From: an uncultured Verrucomicrobiota bacterium | Lineage (GTDB): Bacteria > Verrucomicrobiota > Verrucomicrobiia > Verrucomicrobiales > Verrucomicrobiaceae | Assembly: GCA_903848465.1 (NCBI GenBank) | Contig: CAINGK010000217.1 | Span: 1-56,018 of the forward strand | DNA length: 56,018 nt | Direction: 5' to 3' | In this document: piece after piece, positions 34,838-43,246 of the stretch | Layout: each line of letters opens with the position of its first letter | Position numbering within the stretch: position 1 is the stretch's first letter | Notes under the pieces: generated by a model | What the model saw: the letters and a program-made list of their open reading frames with translations, nothing else | What the model was told of the DNA's origin: nothing | Databases searched by the model: none | Made by a program: the position numbers and the translations under genes

Positions 34838-34881
34838 ATGCGCCACGGCGCATTTCGGGCAGTTGCGCGACAACGCGCAAC
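34838..34881. terminator. Tandem hairpins between convergent genes (putative bidirectional terminator)
   Basis: Two adjacent perfect hairpins lie in the 50-base gap between tcdA and the oppositely oriented rhodanese gene: ATGCGCC-AC-GGCGCAT (34838-34853, followed by TTC) and GTTGCGCG-ACAA-CGCGCAAC (34862-34881). Neither has a long T tract, so termination is suggested by position and symmetry only. Confidence 0.4.
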
Positions 34882-34882
34882 A

Positions 34883-35260
34883 CTACTTCACCACCGGCTT
34901 GCCCGCAGCTTCCCAGCCGCCGAAGCCGTCGTCAAGATGGATGAGATGGGTGAAGCCGAGTTTTTCGAAAACAGGCAGCGCACGGGTGCTGCGGCCGCCG
35001 GCTTGGCAATGGACGAGGGTGGGCTGGGTCTTGTCGAGTTTGGCGAGCTGGGCTTCGAAGTCTTTCGACATGATGTCGATGTTTTTCGCGCCTTTGATGT
35101 GCCCTTCTTTGAATTCATCCGGTGTGCGCACATCAATGACGGCCACTTTGCCGTCGGTGATGATTTTGGCGGCTTCGTCGGCTTTGACGTGTTTGACGGG
35201 ATCTGCGGCGAGCATGAGGGTAGGGAGTAGAAGGAGGAGGGTGGCGAGGAGAGTTTTCAT
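34883..35260 (-). CDS. Exported single-domain rhodanese
   Basis: 125 residues from the ATG at 35260 (six codons inside the longest frame), which starts the signal peptide MKTLLATLLLLLPTLMLAA. One rhodanese domain: AVIDVRTPDEFKEGHIKGAKN is the CH2A/Asp-Val-Arg element and C85-Q-A-G-G-R90 the active-site loop that carries a persulfide. It likely moves sulfane sulfur or handles thiols in the periplasm. It is the last gene after sodA and the 175-residue membrane protein, with gaps of 22-23 bases, so an oxidative-stress-linked operon is plausible. Confidence 0.85.
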   Translation of the reverse strand: MKTLLATLLLLLPTLMLAADPVKHVKADEAAKIITDGKVAVIDVRTPDEFKEGHIKGAKNIDIMSKDFEAQLAKLDKTQPTLVHCQAGGRSTRALPVFEKLGFTHLIHLDDGFGGWEAAGKPVVK

Positions 35261-35283
35261 GGGATGGGGGATTTTCAATCAAG

Positions 35284-35811
35284 TTAGACGGAGCAGTGGA
35301 CTTCGACGGGCATGCGGCTGAGGCGTTGGTAGAGTTTCCTCAGAGCAAGCAGGGGCCACCAGCGGTAGAGGTAGATTTCGAGCGGTTTCCACATGGCCAC
35401 CCAGCCGATGATGGTGAGCCCTTCACGGCCTAGGATCTGCCAGTTGCCAGCAGCGGGTAGGAGCAGGGTGGCGATGAACTGGCAGGTGCCGAGGAAGACC
35501 AGGCCGATCAGAAAAGAGGCGCGTCCTTCGCGCATGAGGCGCTTGAAGTCGCGCAGGGTCATTTCGGCGCGATACTCAAAGTAATGGGCGACGGAGTCAG
35601 CGACGAGCTGCCGTGCATCGGCGACATCGGCAGGATGTTTCGCCAGATGCACGACGAGCTTCAAGTCATGCTTGCGCGGATGCTCCTGTGCCCAGGAGAC
35701 GATGAATTCCTCGGCATCATGATCCAGATCACGTTCATGGAACGGCGAGGGGTCCAGGGAGTTGAACAACTGGTTCAACTCCGTGAGTTTCACCTCGATG
35801 AGTTCGGTCAT
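35284..35811 (-). CDS. Conserved hypothetical membrane protein
   Basis: 175 residues, function unknown. A soluble N-terminal half (about 95 residues, helical and acidic) is followed by two membrane segments: FLIGLVFLGTCQFIATLLL, then GLTIIGWVAMWKPLEIYLY. The chain ends in a basic tail. The pattern, with a WKPLEIYLYRWWP motif after the second helix, is seen in a family of uncharacterised two-helix proteins in diverse bacteria. It lies between sodA (22 bases upstream) and the rhodanese gene (23 bases downstream) on one strand. Confidence 0.65.
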   Translation of the reverse strand: MTELIEVKLTELNQLFNSLDPSPFHERDLDHDAEEFIVSWAQEHPRKHDLKLVVHLAKHPADVADARQLVADSVAHYFEYRAEMTLRDFKRLMREGRASFLIGLVFLGTCQFIATLLLPAAGNWQILGREGLTIIGWVAMWKPLEIYLYRWWPLLALRKLYQRLSRMPVEVHCSV

Positions 35812-35833
35812 GAGCGTGATGCGGTTGAGGCGC

Positions 35834-36550
35834 TTATACCTTGGCGGCTGCGTAGCCCTTGGCGACTTCGGCCCAGTTCACCACATTCCACCATGCGGCG
35901 ATGTAGTCGGGGCGTTTGTTTTGATATTTGAGGTAGTAGGCGTGCTCCCAGACATCCAGGCCAAGGATCGGGGTGCCGAGATCGGCGTCATCGACGATGC
36001 CTTTCATGAGTGGGTTATCCTGGTTGGGGGTGGAGGTGATCTTGAGCTTGCCGTCCTTGGTGACGATGAGCCAGGCCCAGCCGGAGCCGAAGCGCTTCAC
36101 GCCGGCCTCGCCGAAGAGTTTTTTGAAGTCGTCGATGCTGGTGAAGGTGCTCTGGATGGCGTCGCCGAGCTTGCCTTCGGGGCCGGTGGGACCGCTGCCG
36201 GCGGGGGCCATCCATTTCCAGAACCAGGTGTGGTTCACGTGGCCACCGCCGTTGTTGCGGATGGCGGTCTGGGAGGCTGCGGGGAGCGCTTTGAGGTCGG
36301 AGACCAGTCCAATGGCGTCGGTATTGGTGATGCCAGCGGTCTTGAGTGCATCGCCCAGCTTGGTGATGTAGGCGGTGTGGTGCTTGCCGAAGTGGATGTT
36401 CATGGTCAAGGCATCAATGTGCGGTTCCAGGGCTTCGGGAGCGTAGGGCAGGGGAGCCTGGGTGAGGTCCAGCGCGTGGCTGGTGGTGGGTACAAAGAGG
36501 GTGCCTGCGAGGGCGGTGGTGCTGGTGGTGAGGAAGGCGCGTCGGTTCAT
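35834..36550 (-). CDS. sodA: Superoxide dismutase, Mn type, Tat-exported
   Basis: 238 residues from the ATG at 36550, which opens with a twin-arginine signal (NRRAFLTTSTTALAGTLF); the mature enzyme starts near residue 27. It converts superoxide to peroxide and oxygen. The metal ligands align as H53 (MNIH), H107 (GGGHVNH), D199 and H203 (LDVWEHAYY). Mn rather than Fe specificity is supported by GGGHVNHTWFW and by Gln177 in N-Q-D-N-P, the MnSOD second-shell position. Export by Tat, after folding with metal, implies protection of the periplasm. It heads an operon with a membrane protein and a rhodanese and is divergent from the OmpA-domain gene. Confidence 0.9.
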   Translation of the reverse strand: MNRRAFLTTSTTALAGTLFVPTTSHALDLTQAPLPYAPEALEPHIDALTMNIHFGKHHTAYITKLGDALKTAGITNTDAIGLVSDLKALPAASQTAIRNNGGGHVNHTWFWKWMAPAGSGPTGPEGKLGDAIQSTFTSIDDFKKLFGEAGVKRFGSGWAWLIVTKDGKLKITSTPNQDNPLMKGIVDDADLGTPILGLDVWEHAYYLKYQNKRPDYIAAWWNVVNWAEVAKGYAAAKV

Positions 36551-36657
36551 GGTGGTGGGTGGTGGGTCCAGTGCAAGCATACGAAAGCCGCGTATGCGAT
36601 GTCACGGCGAAAGTGCTGCGTGCAATCTTTTGTCACCGTGGTAGCTTCTAAACTGTC

Positions 36658-37728
36658 ATGGCCGCAGTCACCCATCCCCCCGAATGGACTACTCCGCAGT
36701 CCTCTTTTCGTTCCCGCGACGATTGGAGCCTGAAGTGGTGGATGATGTTTGCGCTGATTCTCTCCGTGGTATTCCACATGATGCTCGTGGTCGGGTTTGA
36801 CACGCTGGGCATTTCAAACGTGAACGCCACCAAGCCGCGCGAAGTGCCGGAGCGTTTGCGCCTTAACGAGGACGTGCTGAAAGACCAGCAGGCTATCAAG
36901 GAGATCCCGGAGATCATCGCTCCGGGCAATCTGCCGGATATGAAGGCCTTCGAGCCGAAGCTGGATGATTTTGACAAGCTGCAGGAACTGCCGAAGAACC
37001 AGGAGATCGATCTCACGCCGAACGTGAAGGAGATCACCAACTTCCTTCGCGCCAACGATCCTGGTGACGGCGCGCCTGGTATTTCCAAAGGCAGCGATAT
37101 GGCCAAGCTGCTCGCCCCGCAGGCTGTGGCTGCGCCTGACATCGCCACGGAGATGGCCAGCGTGCGGCGGGATGTGCTGTCCAAGCCCGTCTCGGAAAAA
37201 CAAATGCTGCTGGATGCCGGCGCTGTGGACCCCGGAGAGGGCGGCAAGATGGACAGCGGCCTGCTCGATGCCGTGAAAAGCCAGGGCACCGTAACCGCCG
37301 CTGGCGCACGCGTGAAGGGCTTCAGCAATCTGGATGACCTGCTCGGAGGTGGTGGCAAGATGGGCGGCAGCACGGCCCCGATTTTGATGCCCACCGATCT
37401 GCTGTTTGAGTATGGCAGCGACCAACTGGCCGAAGCCGCGCGCCTCAGCCTGATGAAGCTGGGTTTCCTCATTCAAAAAAACCCGGACTCGCTCTTCATC
37501 ATTGAAGGCCACACCGACAGCTTCGGGGGCGAGGACTACAATCTTGAGCTCAGCATCCGCCGCGCGAATGCCGTGGTGAGCTGGCTGCGCGAGTCGCTTG
37601 GCCTGGGCACGGACCGCATTCAGGCCGTGGGCATGGGCAAAGCGAAGCCGATCGTCAGCACCGCAGGCACGGCGGAGCAGCAGGGCATGAACCGCCGCGT
37701 GGAAATCAAGGTGCGGCCAAAAAAGTAA
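36658..37728 (+). CDS. OmpA-family peptidoglycan-binding protein, membrane-anchored
   Basis: 356 residues. A cytoplasmic stretch of about 28 residues is followed by one transmembrane helix (MMFALILSVVFHMMLVVGF, no cleavage site), a long Asp/Glu/Lys-rich low-complexity linker (about residues 55-235), and a C-terminal OmpA/MotB-like domain (about 240-355) with FEYGSDQLAEAARLSLMKLG, IIEGHTDSFGGEDYNLELS and NRRVEIKVRP. The anchor plus OmpA layout resembles MotB/TolR/Pal-type proteins that link the inner membrane to the wall, but no ExbD/MotB Asp in the helix was seen. It is monocistronic or first in a unit with the next gene (34 bases away). Confidence 0.85.
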   Translation: MAAVTHPPEWTTPQSSFRSRDDWSLKWWMMFALILSVVFHMMLVVGFDTLGISNVNATKPREVPERLRLNEDVLKDQQAIKEIPEIIAPGNLPDMKAFEPKLDDFDKLQELPKNQEIDLTPNVKEITNFLRANDPGDGAPGISKGSDMAKLLAPQAVAAPDIATEMASVRRDVLSKPVSEKQMLLDAGAVDPGEGGKMDSGLLDAVKSQGTVTAAGARVKGFSNLDDLLGGGGKMGGSTAPILMPTDLLFEYGSDQLAEAARLSLMKLGFLIQKNPDSLFIIEGHTDSFGGEDYNLELSIRRANAVVSWLRESLGLGTDRIQAVGMGKAKPIVSTAGTAEQQGMNRRVEIKVRPKK

Positions 37729-37762
37729 CCCGTTTCACGTCAACCTCGCAGCACGCATCTGG

Positions 37763-39238
37763 GTGAAGTCTGTGTTCTTGCAATTAACGAAATTCTGGCT
37801 GCGCGGTGGTCGCTGGGCCGTGATGTTCGCGTGTTTGATTTTTTTTGCGTGGTGCTACGTGCAGGCCTTCCAGCGGCAGATGAGTGGGGAGGGCGCGAAT
37901 ACGCTAGCTGAGCACGAACGGCTGTATCTGAATGCCGCCATCGAGACACGGCGAGACCTGACCCTGGATTTTTCCAAAAGCGTTTCCCAGCCCCTGAATG
38001 ACTGGCTGCCACACCGCACGGATGGCGTGGTGCGCCCGCTCTGGCCCTGGCTAGCTGCATGGAATGTCGGGGCGGAGCAGCCGCGATCCTCCAGTGCCTT
38101 GAGCGCGGAAGATCAACGCGTGGTGAAATCTGGCAAACGTTGGCTGATGGGCCTGAGCCTGGGCTTTTTATTGATGCTCGGCCTGGCGGCAGCGCGGGCG
38201 TTTTCGGTGCCAGCGGCGCTGCTCACGATTATCACCATTGGCTTTGGCGTGCTGCTGCCCTCCGCCGCAGCGTTTGCGCCCGATGTGCTGTTTCAAGTGC
38301 TGTTTCTGCTCCTCTGGGTGTGCTGTGTTGCGGCGTTGAAGCGCAACTCGCTGTGGCTCTATGGCTTGATCGGGTTTCTTTCAGCGCTGGCGAATCTGAC
38401 GCTCCCCACCGCCACCACGCTGCTGCTGGTCTTCATCGCGGTGAGTACGCTGCGCTGGTTGTGGGGCTGGGTTCTAGCCCACTTGCCGCATGAGGGTGGC
38501 ACCTCGCTCTGGGTGTGGCGAAATCACTGGCTGGGCCTGATCCTGCTGGGGGCGTGCCATCTGATCACTGTGGGCCCCATGCTGGCGTATTCGCACGAGA
38601 AGCTGGGAGACGCCGCGCCCTTTCACTGGCGCTGGTTTGAAAATGAAGCGGCCATGCAGCAGTGGATGGCGGCACATCAGACGCGTGACTCAGTGCTGGC
38701 TGTTCCTGCGGGCGAGCTGCCGAGCTACACGAACTACCTTGCTGCGCATGCACCCGCCGCTGTGCAGGAGCGCCTGCGCCAGGGCGGGCTGAAAATGACG
38801 GAGGAGGTGCTGCAGTTTCCCTGGAGCTTTGATTCACTGCCGCATGAACGCGGGGTGTTCGTGCTGGTGCTGGCCTGCATCTTGATCTTTCTGCTGCTGA
38901 TCATCGGGTTTGTGGCACCACGGGCAGCGCATGCCGGGCAGGCCCTGCACCCTGAAACGGCCCCGCTGGCGTTGTTTGCCCTATTAGCCTGGGTGGCCTG
39001 CACCCTGGATTTCGGCTGGGACATGCCGGTGCTGACCTGGGGGAATCGCCATCTCGCGCTGTACCCACCGCTAGTGCTCAGCCTGCTCTGGGCCAGCGAG
39101 GCGCTGGTGCATCGCGCCCGCCGCCGGAAAATGCGGCTGCCGGTGTTCGTGCTGTATGAAACGGTGCTGTGGGCGCTCTGCATTCTGGCCTTCTGGCGTG
39201 TGATCGCGGTCTTGCAGCCAGCCTCTTTCGCGGCATGA
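37763..39238 (+). CDS. Polytopic membrane protein, function unknown
   Basis: 491 residues from a GTG start (no better ATG; the first helix begins at once). About nine or ten hydrophobic segments are visible: one near residues 18-33, a block from 128 to 235, one near 255, two around 370-400 and two near 410 and 465. A large non-membrane loop (about 275-365) faces one side. The layout, with an early periplasmic loop after helix 1, is like GT-C glycosyltransferases (ArnT/PMT group), but the diagnostic D-D/D-E motif in the first loop was not found with confidence. It stops 16 bases before the HAD phosphatase gene. Confidence 0.65.
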   Translation: MKSVFLQLTKFWLRGGRWAVMFACLIFFAWCYVQAFQRQMSGEGANTLAEHERLYLNAAIETRRDLTLDFSKSVSQPLNDWLPHRTDGVVRPLWPWLAAWNVGAEQPRSSSALSAEDQRVVKSGKRWLMGLSLGFLLMLGLAAARAFSVPAALLTIITIGFGVLLPSAAAFAPDVLFQVLFLLLWVCCVAALKRNSLWLYGLIGFLSALANLTLPTATTLLLVFIAVSTLRWLWGWVLAHLPHEGGTSLWVWRNHWLGLILLGACHLITVGPMLAYSHEKLGDAAPFHWRWFENEAAMQQWMAAHQTRDSVLAVPAGELPSYTNYLAAHAPAAVQERLRQGGLKMTEEVLQFPWSFDSLPHERGVFVLVLACILIFLLLIIGFVAPRAAHAGQALHPETAPLALFALLAWVACTLDFGWDMPVLTWGNRHLALYPPLVLSLLWASEALVHRARRRKMRLPVFVLYETVLWALCILAFWRVIAVLQPASFAA

Positions 39239-39254
39239 ATGCCCGCCCCGCTGC

Positions 39255-40055
39255 ATGGCTGCCCCCAAACACCGCTTCATTCTCTGCTTCGATTTCGATG
39301 GAACCCTCGTACACCCGGAGGGCGACCCTGTGTACCATCCAGGCTTTGGGCAGATGATTCAACTGCTGCGTAACCAGGGTGCCGCTTGGGTGATCAACAC
39401 GGGACGCAGCTTAAGCCAGACGATCAATGGGCTTGCGCAGTATGGCATCTTCCACGAGCCGGATTTCATCATTGCGCAGGAGAGCGACATTCATAAGCCG
39501 GGCTTCTTCAGCCGCTGGACCGACTATGGCTCATGGAACCGCCAGGCACGCCGTGCGCAGGAGCGCTTCGCCAAAGACCACCAGGCATCGCTCCAGGCCA
39601 TCCGCCAGATGGTGGAGACGCAGACCCAGGCCTCGTTCATCACCGGAGGCGAAGGGGAGATGGGCATTGTCGGCACCAGTGATCTCGAACTCGACGGCAT
39701 CTGTGCCTACATCGACACGCACGCTCAGCAGTTCCCGGACATTGGTTACCATCGCAACGGCATCTACCTGCGCTTTTCACACAGCGGCTACAGCAAAGGC
39801 ACCGCGCTCAGTGAACTGGCGCGCCTGCTCGGGCTGGATGCCTCAGTGTGCTTTGCCGCTGGCGACAACTTCAATGACCTCAGCATGCTGGACCCCCGCC
39901 ACGCGCGCATGATTGCCTGCCCGAGCAATGCGGTCGATCCGGTGAAGCAGGTCGTGCATTCGCGGGGCGGATTCATCGCCACGCGCCACGCCAGTGAGGG
40001 CATGATGGAGGCGCTGGCACATTTTTTTGGAAATTCTTCGACCCCAGAGGCCTGA
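39255..40055 (+). CDS. HAD superfamily (IIB, Cof/sucrose-phosphatase-like) hydrolase
   Basis: 266 residues. All HAD motifs are visible: motif I D13-F-D15-G-T (nucleophile Asp13), motif II around INTGRS (48-52), motif III Lys181 in Y-S-K-G, and motif IV G203-D-N-F-N-D208. A C2B-type cap lies between motifs II and III (residues about 75-170), as in Cof-type sugar phosphatases and sucrose-phosphate phosphatase. It probably dephosphorylates a sugar phosphate in the cytoplasm. It lies just downstream of the polytopic membrane protein and upstream of rplU, with a spacing of about 115 bases to the latter. Confidence 0.85.
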   Translation: MAAPKHRFILCFDFDGTLVHPEGDPVYHPGFGQMIQLLRNQGAAWVINTGRSLSQTINGLAQYGIFHEPDFIIAQESDIHKPGFFSRWTDYGSWNRQARRAQERFAKDHQASLQAIRQMVETQTQASFITGGEGEMGIVGTSDLELDGICAYIDTHAQQFPDIGYHRNGIYLRFSHSGYSKGTALSELARLLGLDASVCFAAGDNFNDLSMLDPRHARMIACPSNAVDPVKQVVHSRGGFIATRHASEGMMEALAHFFGNSSTPEA

Positions 40056-40171
40056 TTTCGCCTTTTTTTAAACCTTTCGCGGGAAGTTTTTCCTTGCCGA
40101 ACGGTTTGAGGTGTGGAAACCTCTGCGCCCCTCGTCCCAAACGACGGGATCAATTCTTACTTTTTCAGGTT

Positions 40172-40486
40172 ATGGCATACGCAATCATCAAAACAGGCGG
40201 CAAGCAGTACAAAGTCTCCGTGGGCGACAAGTTCGACGTGGAGAAACTCGAAGCTGCAGAAGGCGACACCGCGACCTTCGACCAAGTGCTCGCCGCTGGC
40301 GAAGGCAACAGCATCAACGTGGGCGCTCCGACCCTGGCAGGCGCAAGCGTCTCCGCCAAGGTGATCAAGCAGCACAAGGCTGACAAGGCCACCACCTTCA
40401 AGTTCCGCAAGCGCAAGGGCTTCCACAAGACCCGTGGTCACCGCCAGCCGCTGACCCTCGTGCAGATCACCGCCATCAACGCCTAA
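40172..40486 (+). CDS. rplU: 50S ribosomal protein L21
   Basis: 104 residues, the standard length; the ATG at 40172 gives the usual start MAYAIIKTGGKQYKVSVGD. The conserved C-terminal signature FKFRKRKGFHKTRGHRQPLT is intact. L21 binds 23S rRNA domain I and pairs with L20/L27. It is followed 20 bases later by rpmA, the universal order. The leader upstream contains a small hairpin GAGGT-GTGGAA-ACCTC (40108-40123) that could be part of the r-protein leader; its role is unknown. Confidence 0.97.
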   Translation: MAYAIIKTGGKQYKVSVGDKFDVEKLEAAEGDTATFDQVLAAGEGNSINVGAPTLAGASVSAKVIKQHKADKATTFKFRKRKGFHKTRGHRQPLTLVQITAINA

Positions 40487-40506
40487 TTTTTTAACTCTCA
40501 CTTCTT

Positions 40507-40773
40507 ATGGCCCATAAAAAAGGACAAGGTTCCGTCAAAAACGGTCGCGACAGCCAGAGCAAGCGTCTTGGCGTCAAGAAATTCGGCGGTGAAGCCGTCA
40601 TCGCAGGCAACATCATCCTCCGCCAGCGCGGAACGAAGTGGGTTCCAGGCCGCAACGTCGGTCTTGGCCGTGACCACACCATCTTCGCCCTCGTGGACGG
40701 CAAAGTCCTCTTCGACAAGGATGGTCGTCGCGTGAACATCGAGCCTGTTGCTGTTGCTGCTCTTCCAGCATAA
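40507..40773 (+). CDS. rpmA: 50S ribosomal protein L27
   Basis: 88 residues, normal length. The N-terminus MAHKKGQGSVKNGRDSQSKR reaches the peptidyl-transferase centre and matches the form without a cleaved Firmicute-type leader. The motif GGEAVIAGNIILRQRGTKW is conserved. It is co-transcribed with rplU and followed by a strong terminator. obgE, often next, is absent here. Confidence 0.97.
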   Translation: MAHKKGQGSVKNGRDSQSKRLGVKKFGGEAVIAGNIILRQRGTKWVPGRNVGLGRDHTIFALVDGKVLFDKDGRRVNIEPVAVAALPA

Positions 40774-40798
40774 GCGATCGGTCAGTCTATTTTCATCA

Positions 40799-40827
40799 GG
40801 GCGCGGATCACCTCCGCGCCCTTTTTC
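40799..40827 (+). terminator. Intrinsic terminator after rpmA
   Basis: A perfect 8-base-pair stem GGGCGCGG (40799-40806) / CCGCGCCC (40814-40821), 7-base loop, then TTTTTC. It ends the rplU-rpmA transcript. Confidence 0.9.
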
Positions 40828-40902
40828 TTGCCCAAATTTTGCGTCGAGTTTCAATTACCTACTTTACATATCGAGAATAAGGATAAATAATCCGCCCCCC
40901 GC

Positions 40903-41559
40903 ATGAATCCCGACCAAATCCAAGCTCTCAACGATGCCGCCCGTGGCCAGTCGCCCCAGGAAATCATCAAGACCGCCCTCGCTCATGCCGACGGCGGGGC
41001 CATCGTCACCACGAATTTCCGTCCGTATGAGGCGGTGATCCTGCATCTCGCCACGGAGCAGAGTCAGGACATCCCGATCCTCTGGGTGGATCACGGCACC
41101 AATCTCCCTGAAACCTACGTCTTCGCCGAGAAGAGCCGCGTTCGGCTGGGTCTCAATCTGCTGCCCTACTTGCCAAAGATGACCGCCGCCCACTGGCTGG
41201 CGCTCAATGGCGGTCAGGTGCCGATGCCGGATGAAGTCGAGCGCGTGGAGTCGTTCAGCCGCATCATGAAGCTGGAGCCCTTTGAGCGCGGCATGCGCGA
41301 GCTGGCACCCAAAGTGTGGATCACCGCGCTGCGCAAGGAACAAAACCCCCAGCGTGCCGCCACGCTGCAGCCCTTCATGTGGGATGCCAAGTTCAACTGC
41401 CTCAAGGTGAACCCCATCCTCGACTGGACACCCGTCGAAATGGACGCCTACCTTGGCGAGCACAACCTGCCGAACGAGCGCACCTACTACGATCCTGCCA
41501 AGGGCGACGAAAAGCACGAATGCGGCCTGCACGCCAAGCTCGTCACCGACAAAGCGTAA
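40903..41559 (+). CDS. cysH: Phosphoadenylyl-sulfate (PAPS) reductase family protein
   Basis: 218 residues, somewhat short for CysH (about 235-245). The adenylyl-sulfate-binding fold is recognisable: IVTTNFRPYEAVILHL replaces the usual S-S-F-G loop, IPILWVDHGTNLPETY is conserved, ITALRKEQNPQRA is the sulfate-binding region, and the C-terminal catalytic motif E-C207-G-L-H is intact. The paired cysteines that ligate the 4Fe-4S cluster of APS reductases are absent, so it resembles the thioredoxin-dependent PAPS-type enzyme. It starts the sulfate assimilation run and is 6 bases upstream of the TSUP gene. The region before it (40855-40900) is A/T-rich and probably holds its promoter. Confidence 0.85.
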   Translation: MNPDQIQALNDAARGQSPQEIIKTALAHADGGAIVTTNFRPYEAVILHLATEQSQDIPILWVDHGTNLPETYVFAEKSRVRLGLNLLPYLPKMTAAHWLALNGGQVPMPDEVERVESFSRIMKLEPFERGMRELAPKVWITALRKEQNPQRAATLQPFMWDAKFNCLKVNPILDWTPVEMDAYLGEHNLPNERTYYDPAKGDEKHECGLHAKLVTDKA

Positions 41560-41565
41560 GCGTCC

Positions 41566-42312
41566 ATGGAATTTCTCACTCACGAATTCGCGCTCTACGT
41601 GCTGGCTGGCTTCGTCGCTCAATTGATCGATGGAGCGCTCGGCATGGCCTACGGCGTCAGCGCTTCGTCCTTGCTGTCCGTCTTTGGCGTGTCGCCGCAG
41701 GTGGTCAGCGCCACGGTGCATGCGGCGGAGTGCTTCACCACGGGAGCCTCAGGCATCTCCCATCATGCGTTTGGCAATGTGGACCGCGTGTTGTTTCGGA
41801 AGCTGCTCATTCCAGCGGTGATCGGCGCGGTGGTGGGTGCCTACATCCTCACTTCGATCGATGGCAAAGTGCTGAAACCTTACATCTCCGTCTATCTCAT
41901 TGTCATGGGCGTGGTGATCATCGCCAAGGCCTTCACTCGCGTCCCGCCGCGCAAGGTCACCACACATCTTGCTCCGCTGGGATTCTTCGGCGCGCTGGTC
42001 GATGCGATGTGCGGCGGCGGCTGGGGCCCCATCGTCGCCTCCAATCTCATCATTCGTGGCAATGACACACGCATCACCGTTGGCAGCGTGAACGCCGTCG
42101 AGTTCTTCGTCACGCTCGCTGCTTCCATCACCTTCTTCCTGACCATCGGCCTCACGCATTGGAACATCATCCTGGCGCTCGCCATCGGCGGTGTCATCGC
42201 TGCGCCTCTCGCTGCGTGGGCCGCGAAGCACATCCCGCACAAGCCTTTCATGGTGATCGTCGGTCTGCTGATCGTCGTCATCAATTCCCTGCGCATTTTC
42301 AAGATTCTTTAA
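41566..42312 (+). CDS. TSUP (TauE/SafE) family sulfite exporter-like membrane protein
   Basis: 248 residues with about eight hydrophobic helices arranged as two repeats, each beginning with the family motif G-x-x-D-A-x-x-G-x-G-x-G: AQLIDGALGMAYGVS and ALVDAMCGGGWGPIVA. TSUP proteins move sulfite, sulfonates, taurine or sulfolactate across the inner membrane. Within a cysH-cysD-cysN cluster it may act as a sulfate/sulfite permease or as a safety valve for sulfite. It is 6 bases after cysH and 16 before cysD. Confidence 0.85.
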   Translation: MEFLTHEFALYVLAGFVAQLIDGALGMAYGVSASSLLSVFGVSPQVVSATVHAAECFTTGASGISHHAFGNVDRVLFRKLLIPAVIGAVVGAYILTSIDGKVLKPYISVYLIVMGVVIIAKAFTRVPPRKVTTHLAPLGFFGALVDAMCGGGWGPIVASNLIIRGNDTRITVGSVNAVEFFVTLAASITFFLTIGLTHWNIILALAIGGVIAAPLAAWAAKHIPHKPFMVIVGLLIVVINSLRIFKIL

Positions 42313-42328
42313 TTCACGTCCCCGTCTC

Positions 42329-43237
42329 ATGTCCGCGATCACTCATCTCCAATTCCTCGAATCCGAGGCCATCTACATCCTGCGCGAAACGGCGGCGCAG
42401 TTCCAAAAGCCGGCGCTGCTGTTCTCCGGTGGCAAAGACTCCATCGTCATGGCCTGGCTGGCGCGCAAAGCCTTCCATCCTTCGCGGCTGCCCTTCCCGC
42501 TGCTCCATGTGGACACTGGGCACAACTTTCCCGAAGCCATCGAATACCGCGACTGGTTCGTGCAGGAGATCGGCGCCACGCTCACGGTCGGTCTCGTGCA
42601 GAAGTCCATCGACGACGGTCGCGTGCAGGAAGAGCAGGGCTACAACGCCAGCCGCAACAAGCTGCAGACCGTCACGCTGCTCGACACCATCGAAGAAAAT
42701 CAGTATGACGCCTGCCTCGGCGGCGGTCGTCGTGATGAAGAAAAAGCCCGTGCCAAGGAGCGCTTCTTCAGCCACCGCGATGGCTTCGGCCAGTGGGATC
42801 CCAAGAATCAGCGTCCTGAGCTTTGGAACATCTTCAACGGCCGCAAGCAATTCGGTGAACACTTCCGCGTCTTCCCGCTGAGCAACTGGACCGAGATGGA
42901 CATCTGGCAGTACATCCGCCAGGAAAACATCCCTCTGCCAAGCCTCTACTTCAGCCACCAGCGCAAGATCATCGAGCGCCACGGCCAGCTCCTCGATGCC
43001 ACCACCGGCATCATCCCGCTGCACGACGAAGAGAAGCCCAAGGTGAAAGAAATGACCATCCGCTTCCGCACCGTCGGCGACGTGACCTGCACCGGCGCCG
43101 TCGAATCCACCGCCAGCACGATTGATGAAATCGTGGCTGAAGTTGCCGCCGCCCGCCAGACCGAACGCGGCACGCGCGCGGATGACAAGCGTTCTGAGAA
43201 CGCCATGGAAGACCGTAAAAAGGAAGGGTACTTTTGA
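42329..43237 (+). CDS. cysD: Sulfate adenylyltransferase subunit 2
   Basis: 302 residues, the usual length. CysD forms adenosine 5'-phosphosulfate from ATP and sulfate, driven by GTP hydrolysis in CysN. The PP-loop S33-G-G-K-D-S38 follows KPALLF, and conserved blocks LLHVDTGHNFPEAIEYRD, GGGRRDEEKARAKER and PLSNWTEMDIWQYI are intact. The C-terminus ends RKKEGYF as in family members. Normally cysN follows directly; here a toxin-antitoxin-like pair of about 0.7 kb lies between them. Confidence 0.95.
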   Translation: MSAITHLQFLESEAIYILRETAAQFQKPALLFSGGKDSIVMAWLARKAFHPSRLPFPLLHVDTGHNFPEAIEYRDWFVQEIGATLTVGLVQKSIDDGRVQEEQGYNASRNKLQTVTLLDTIEENQYDACLGGGRRDEEKARAKERFFSHRDGFGQWDPKNQRPELWNIFNGRKQFGEHFRVFPLSNWTEMDIWQYIRQENIPLPSLYFSHQRKIIERHGQLLDATTGIIPLHDEEKPKVKEMTIRFRTVGDVTCTGAVESTASTIDEIVAEVAAARQTERGTRADDKRSENAMEDRKKEGYF

Positions 43238-43246
43238 TTCGACGGT

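Noticed and set aside
40108..40123. Small hairpin in the rplU leader as an r-protein autoregulatory element
   Set aside because: The 5-base-pair stem is too short to support a specific leader motif; mentioned only in the rplU entry.
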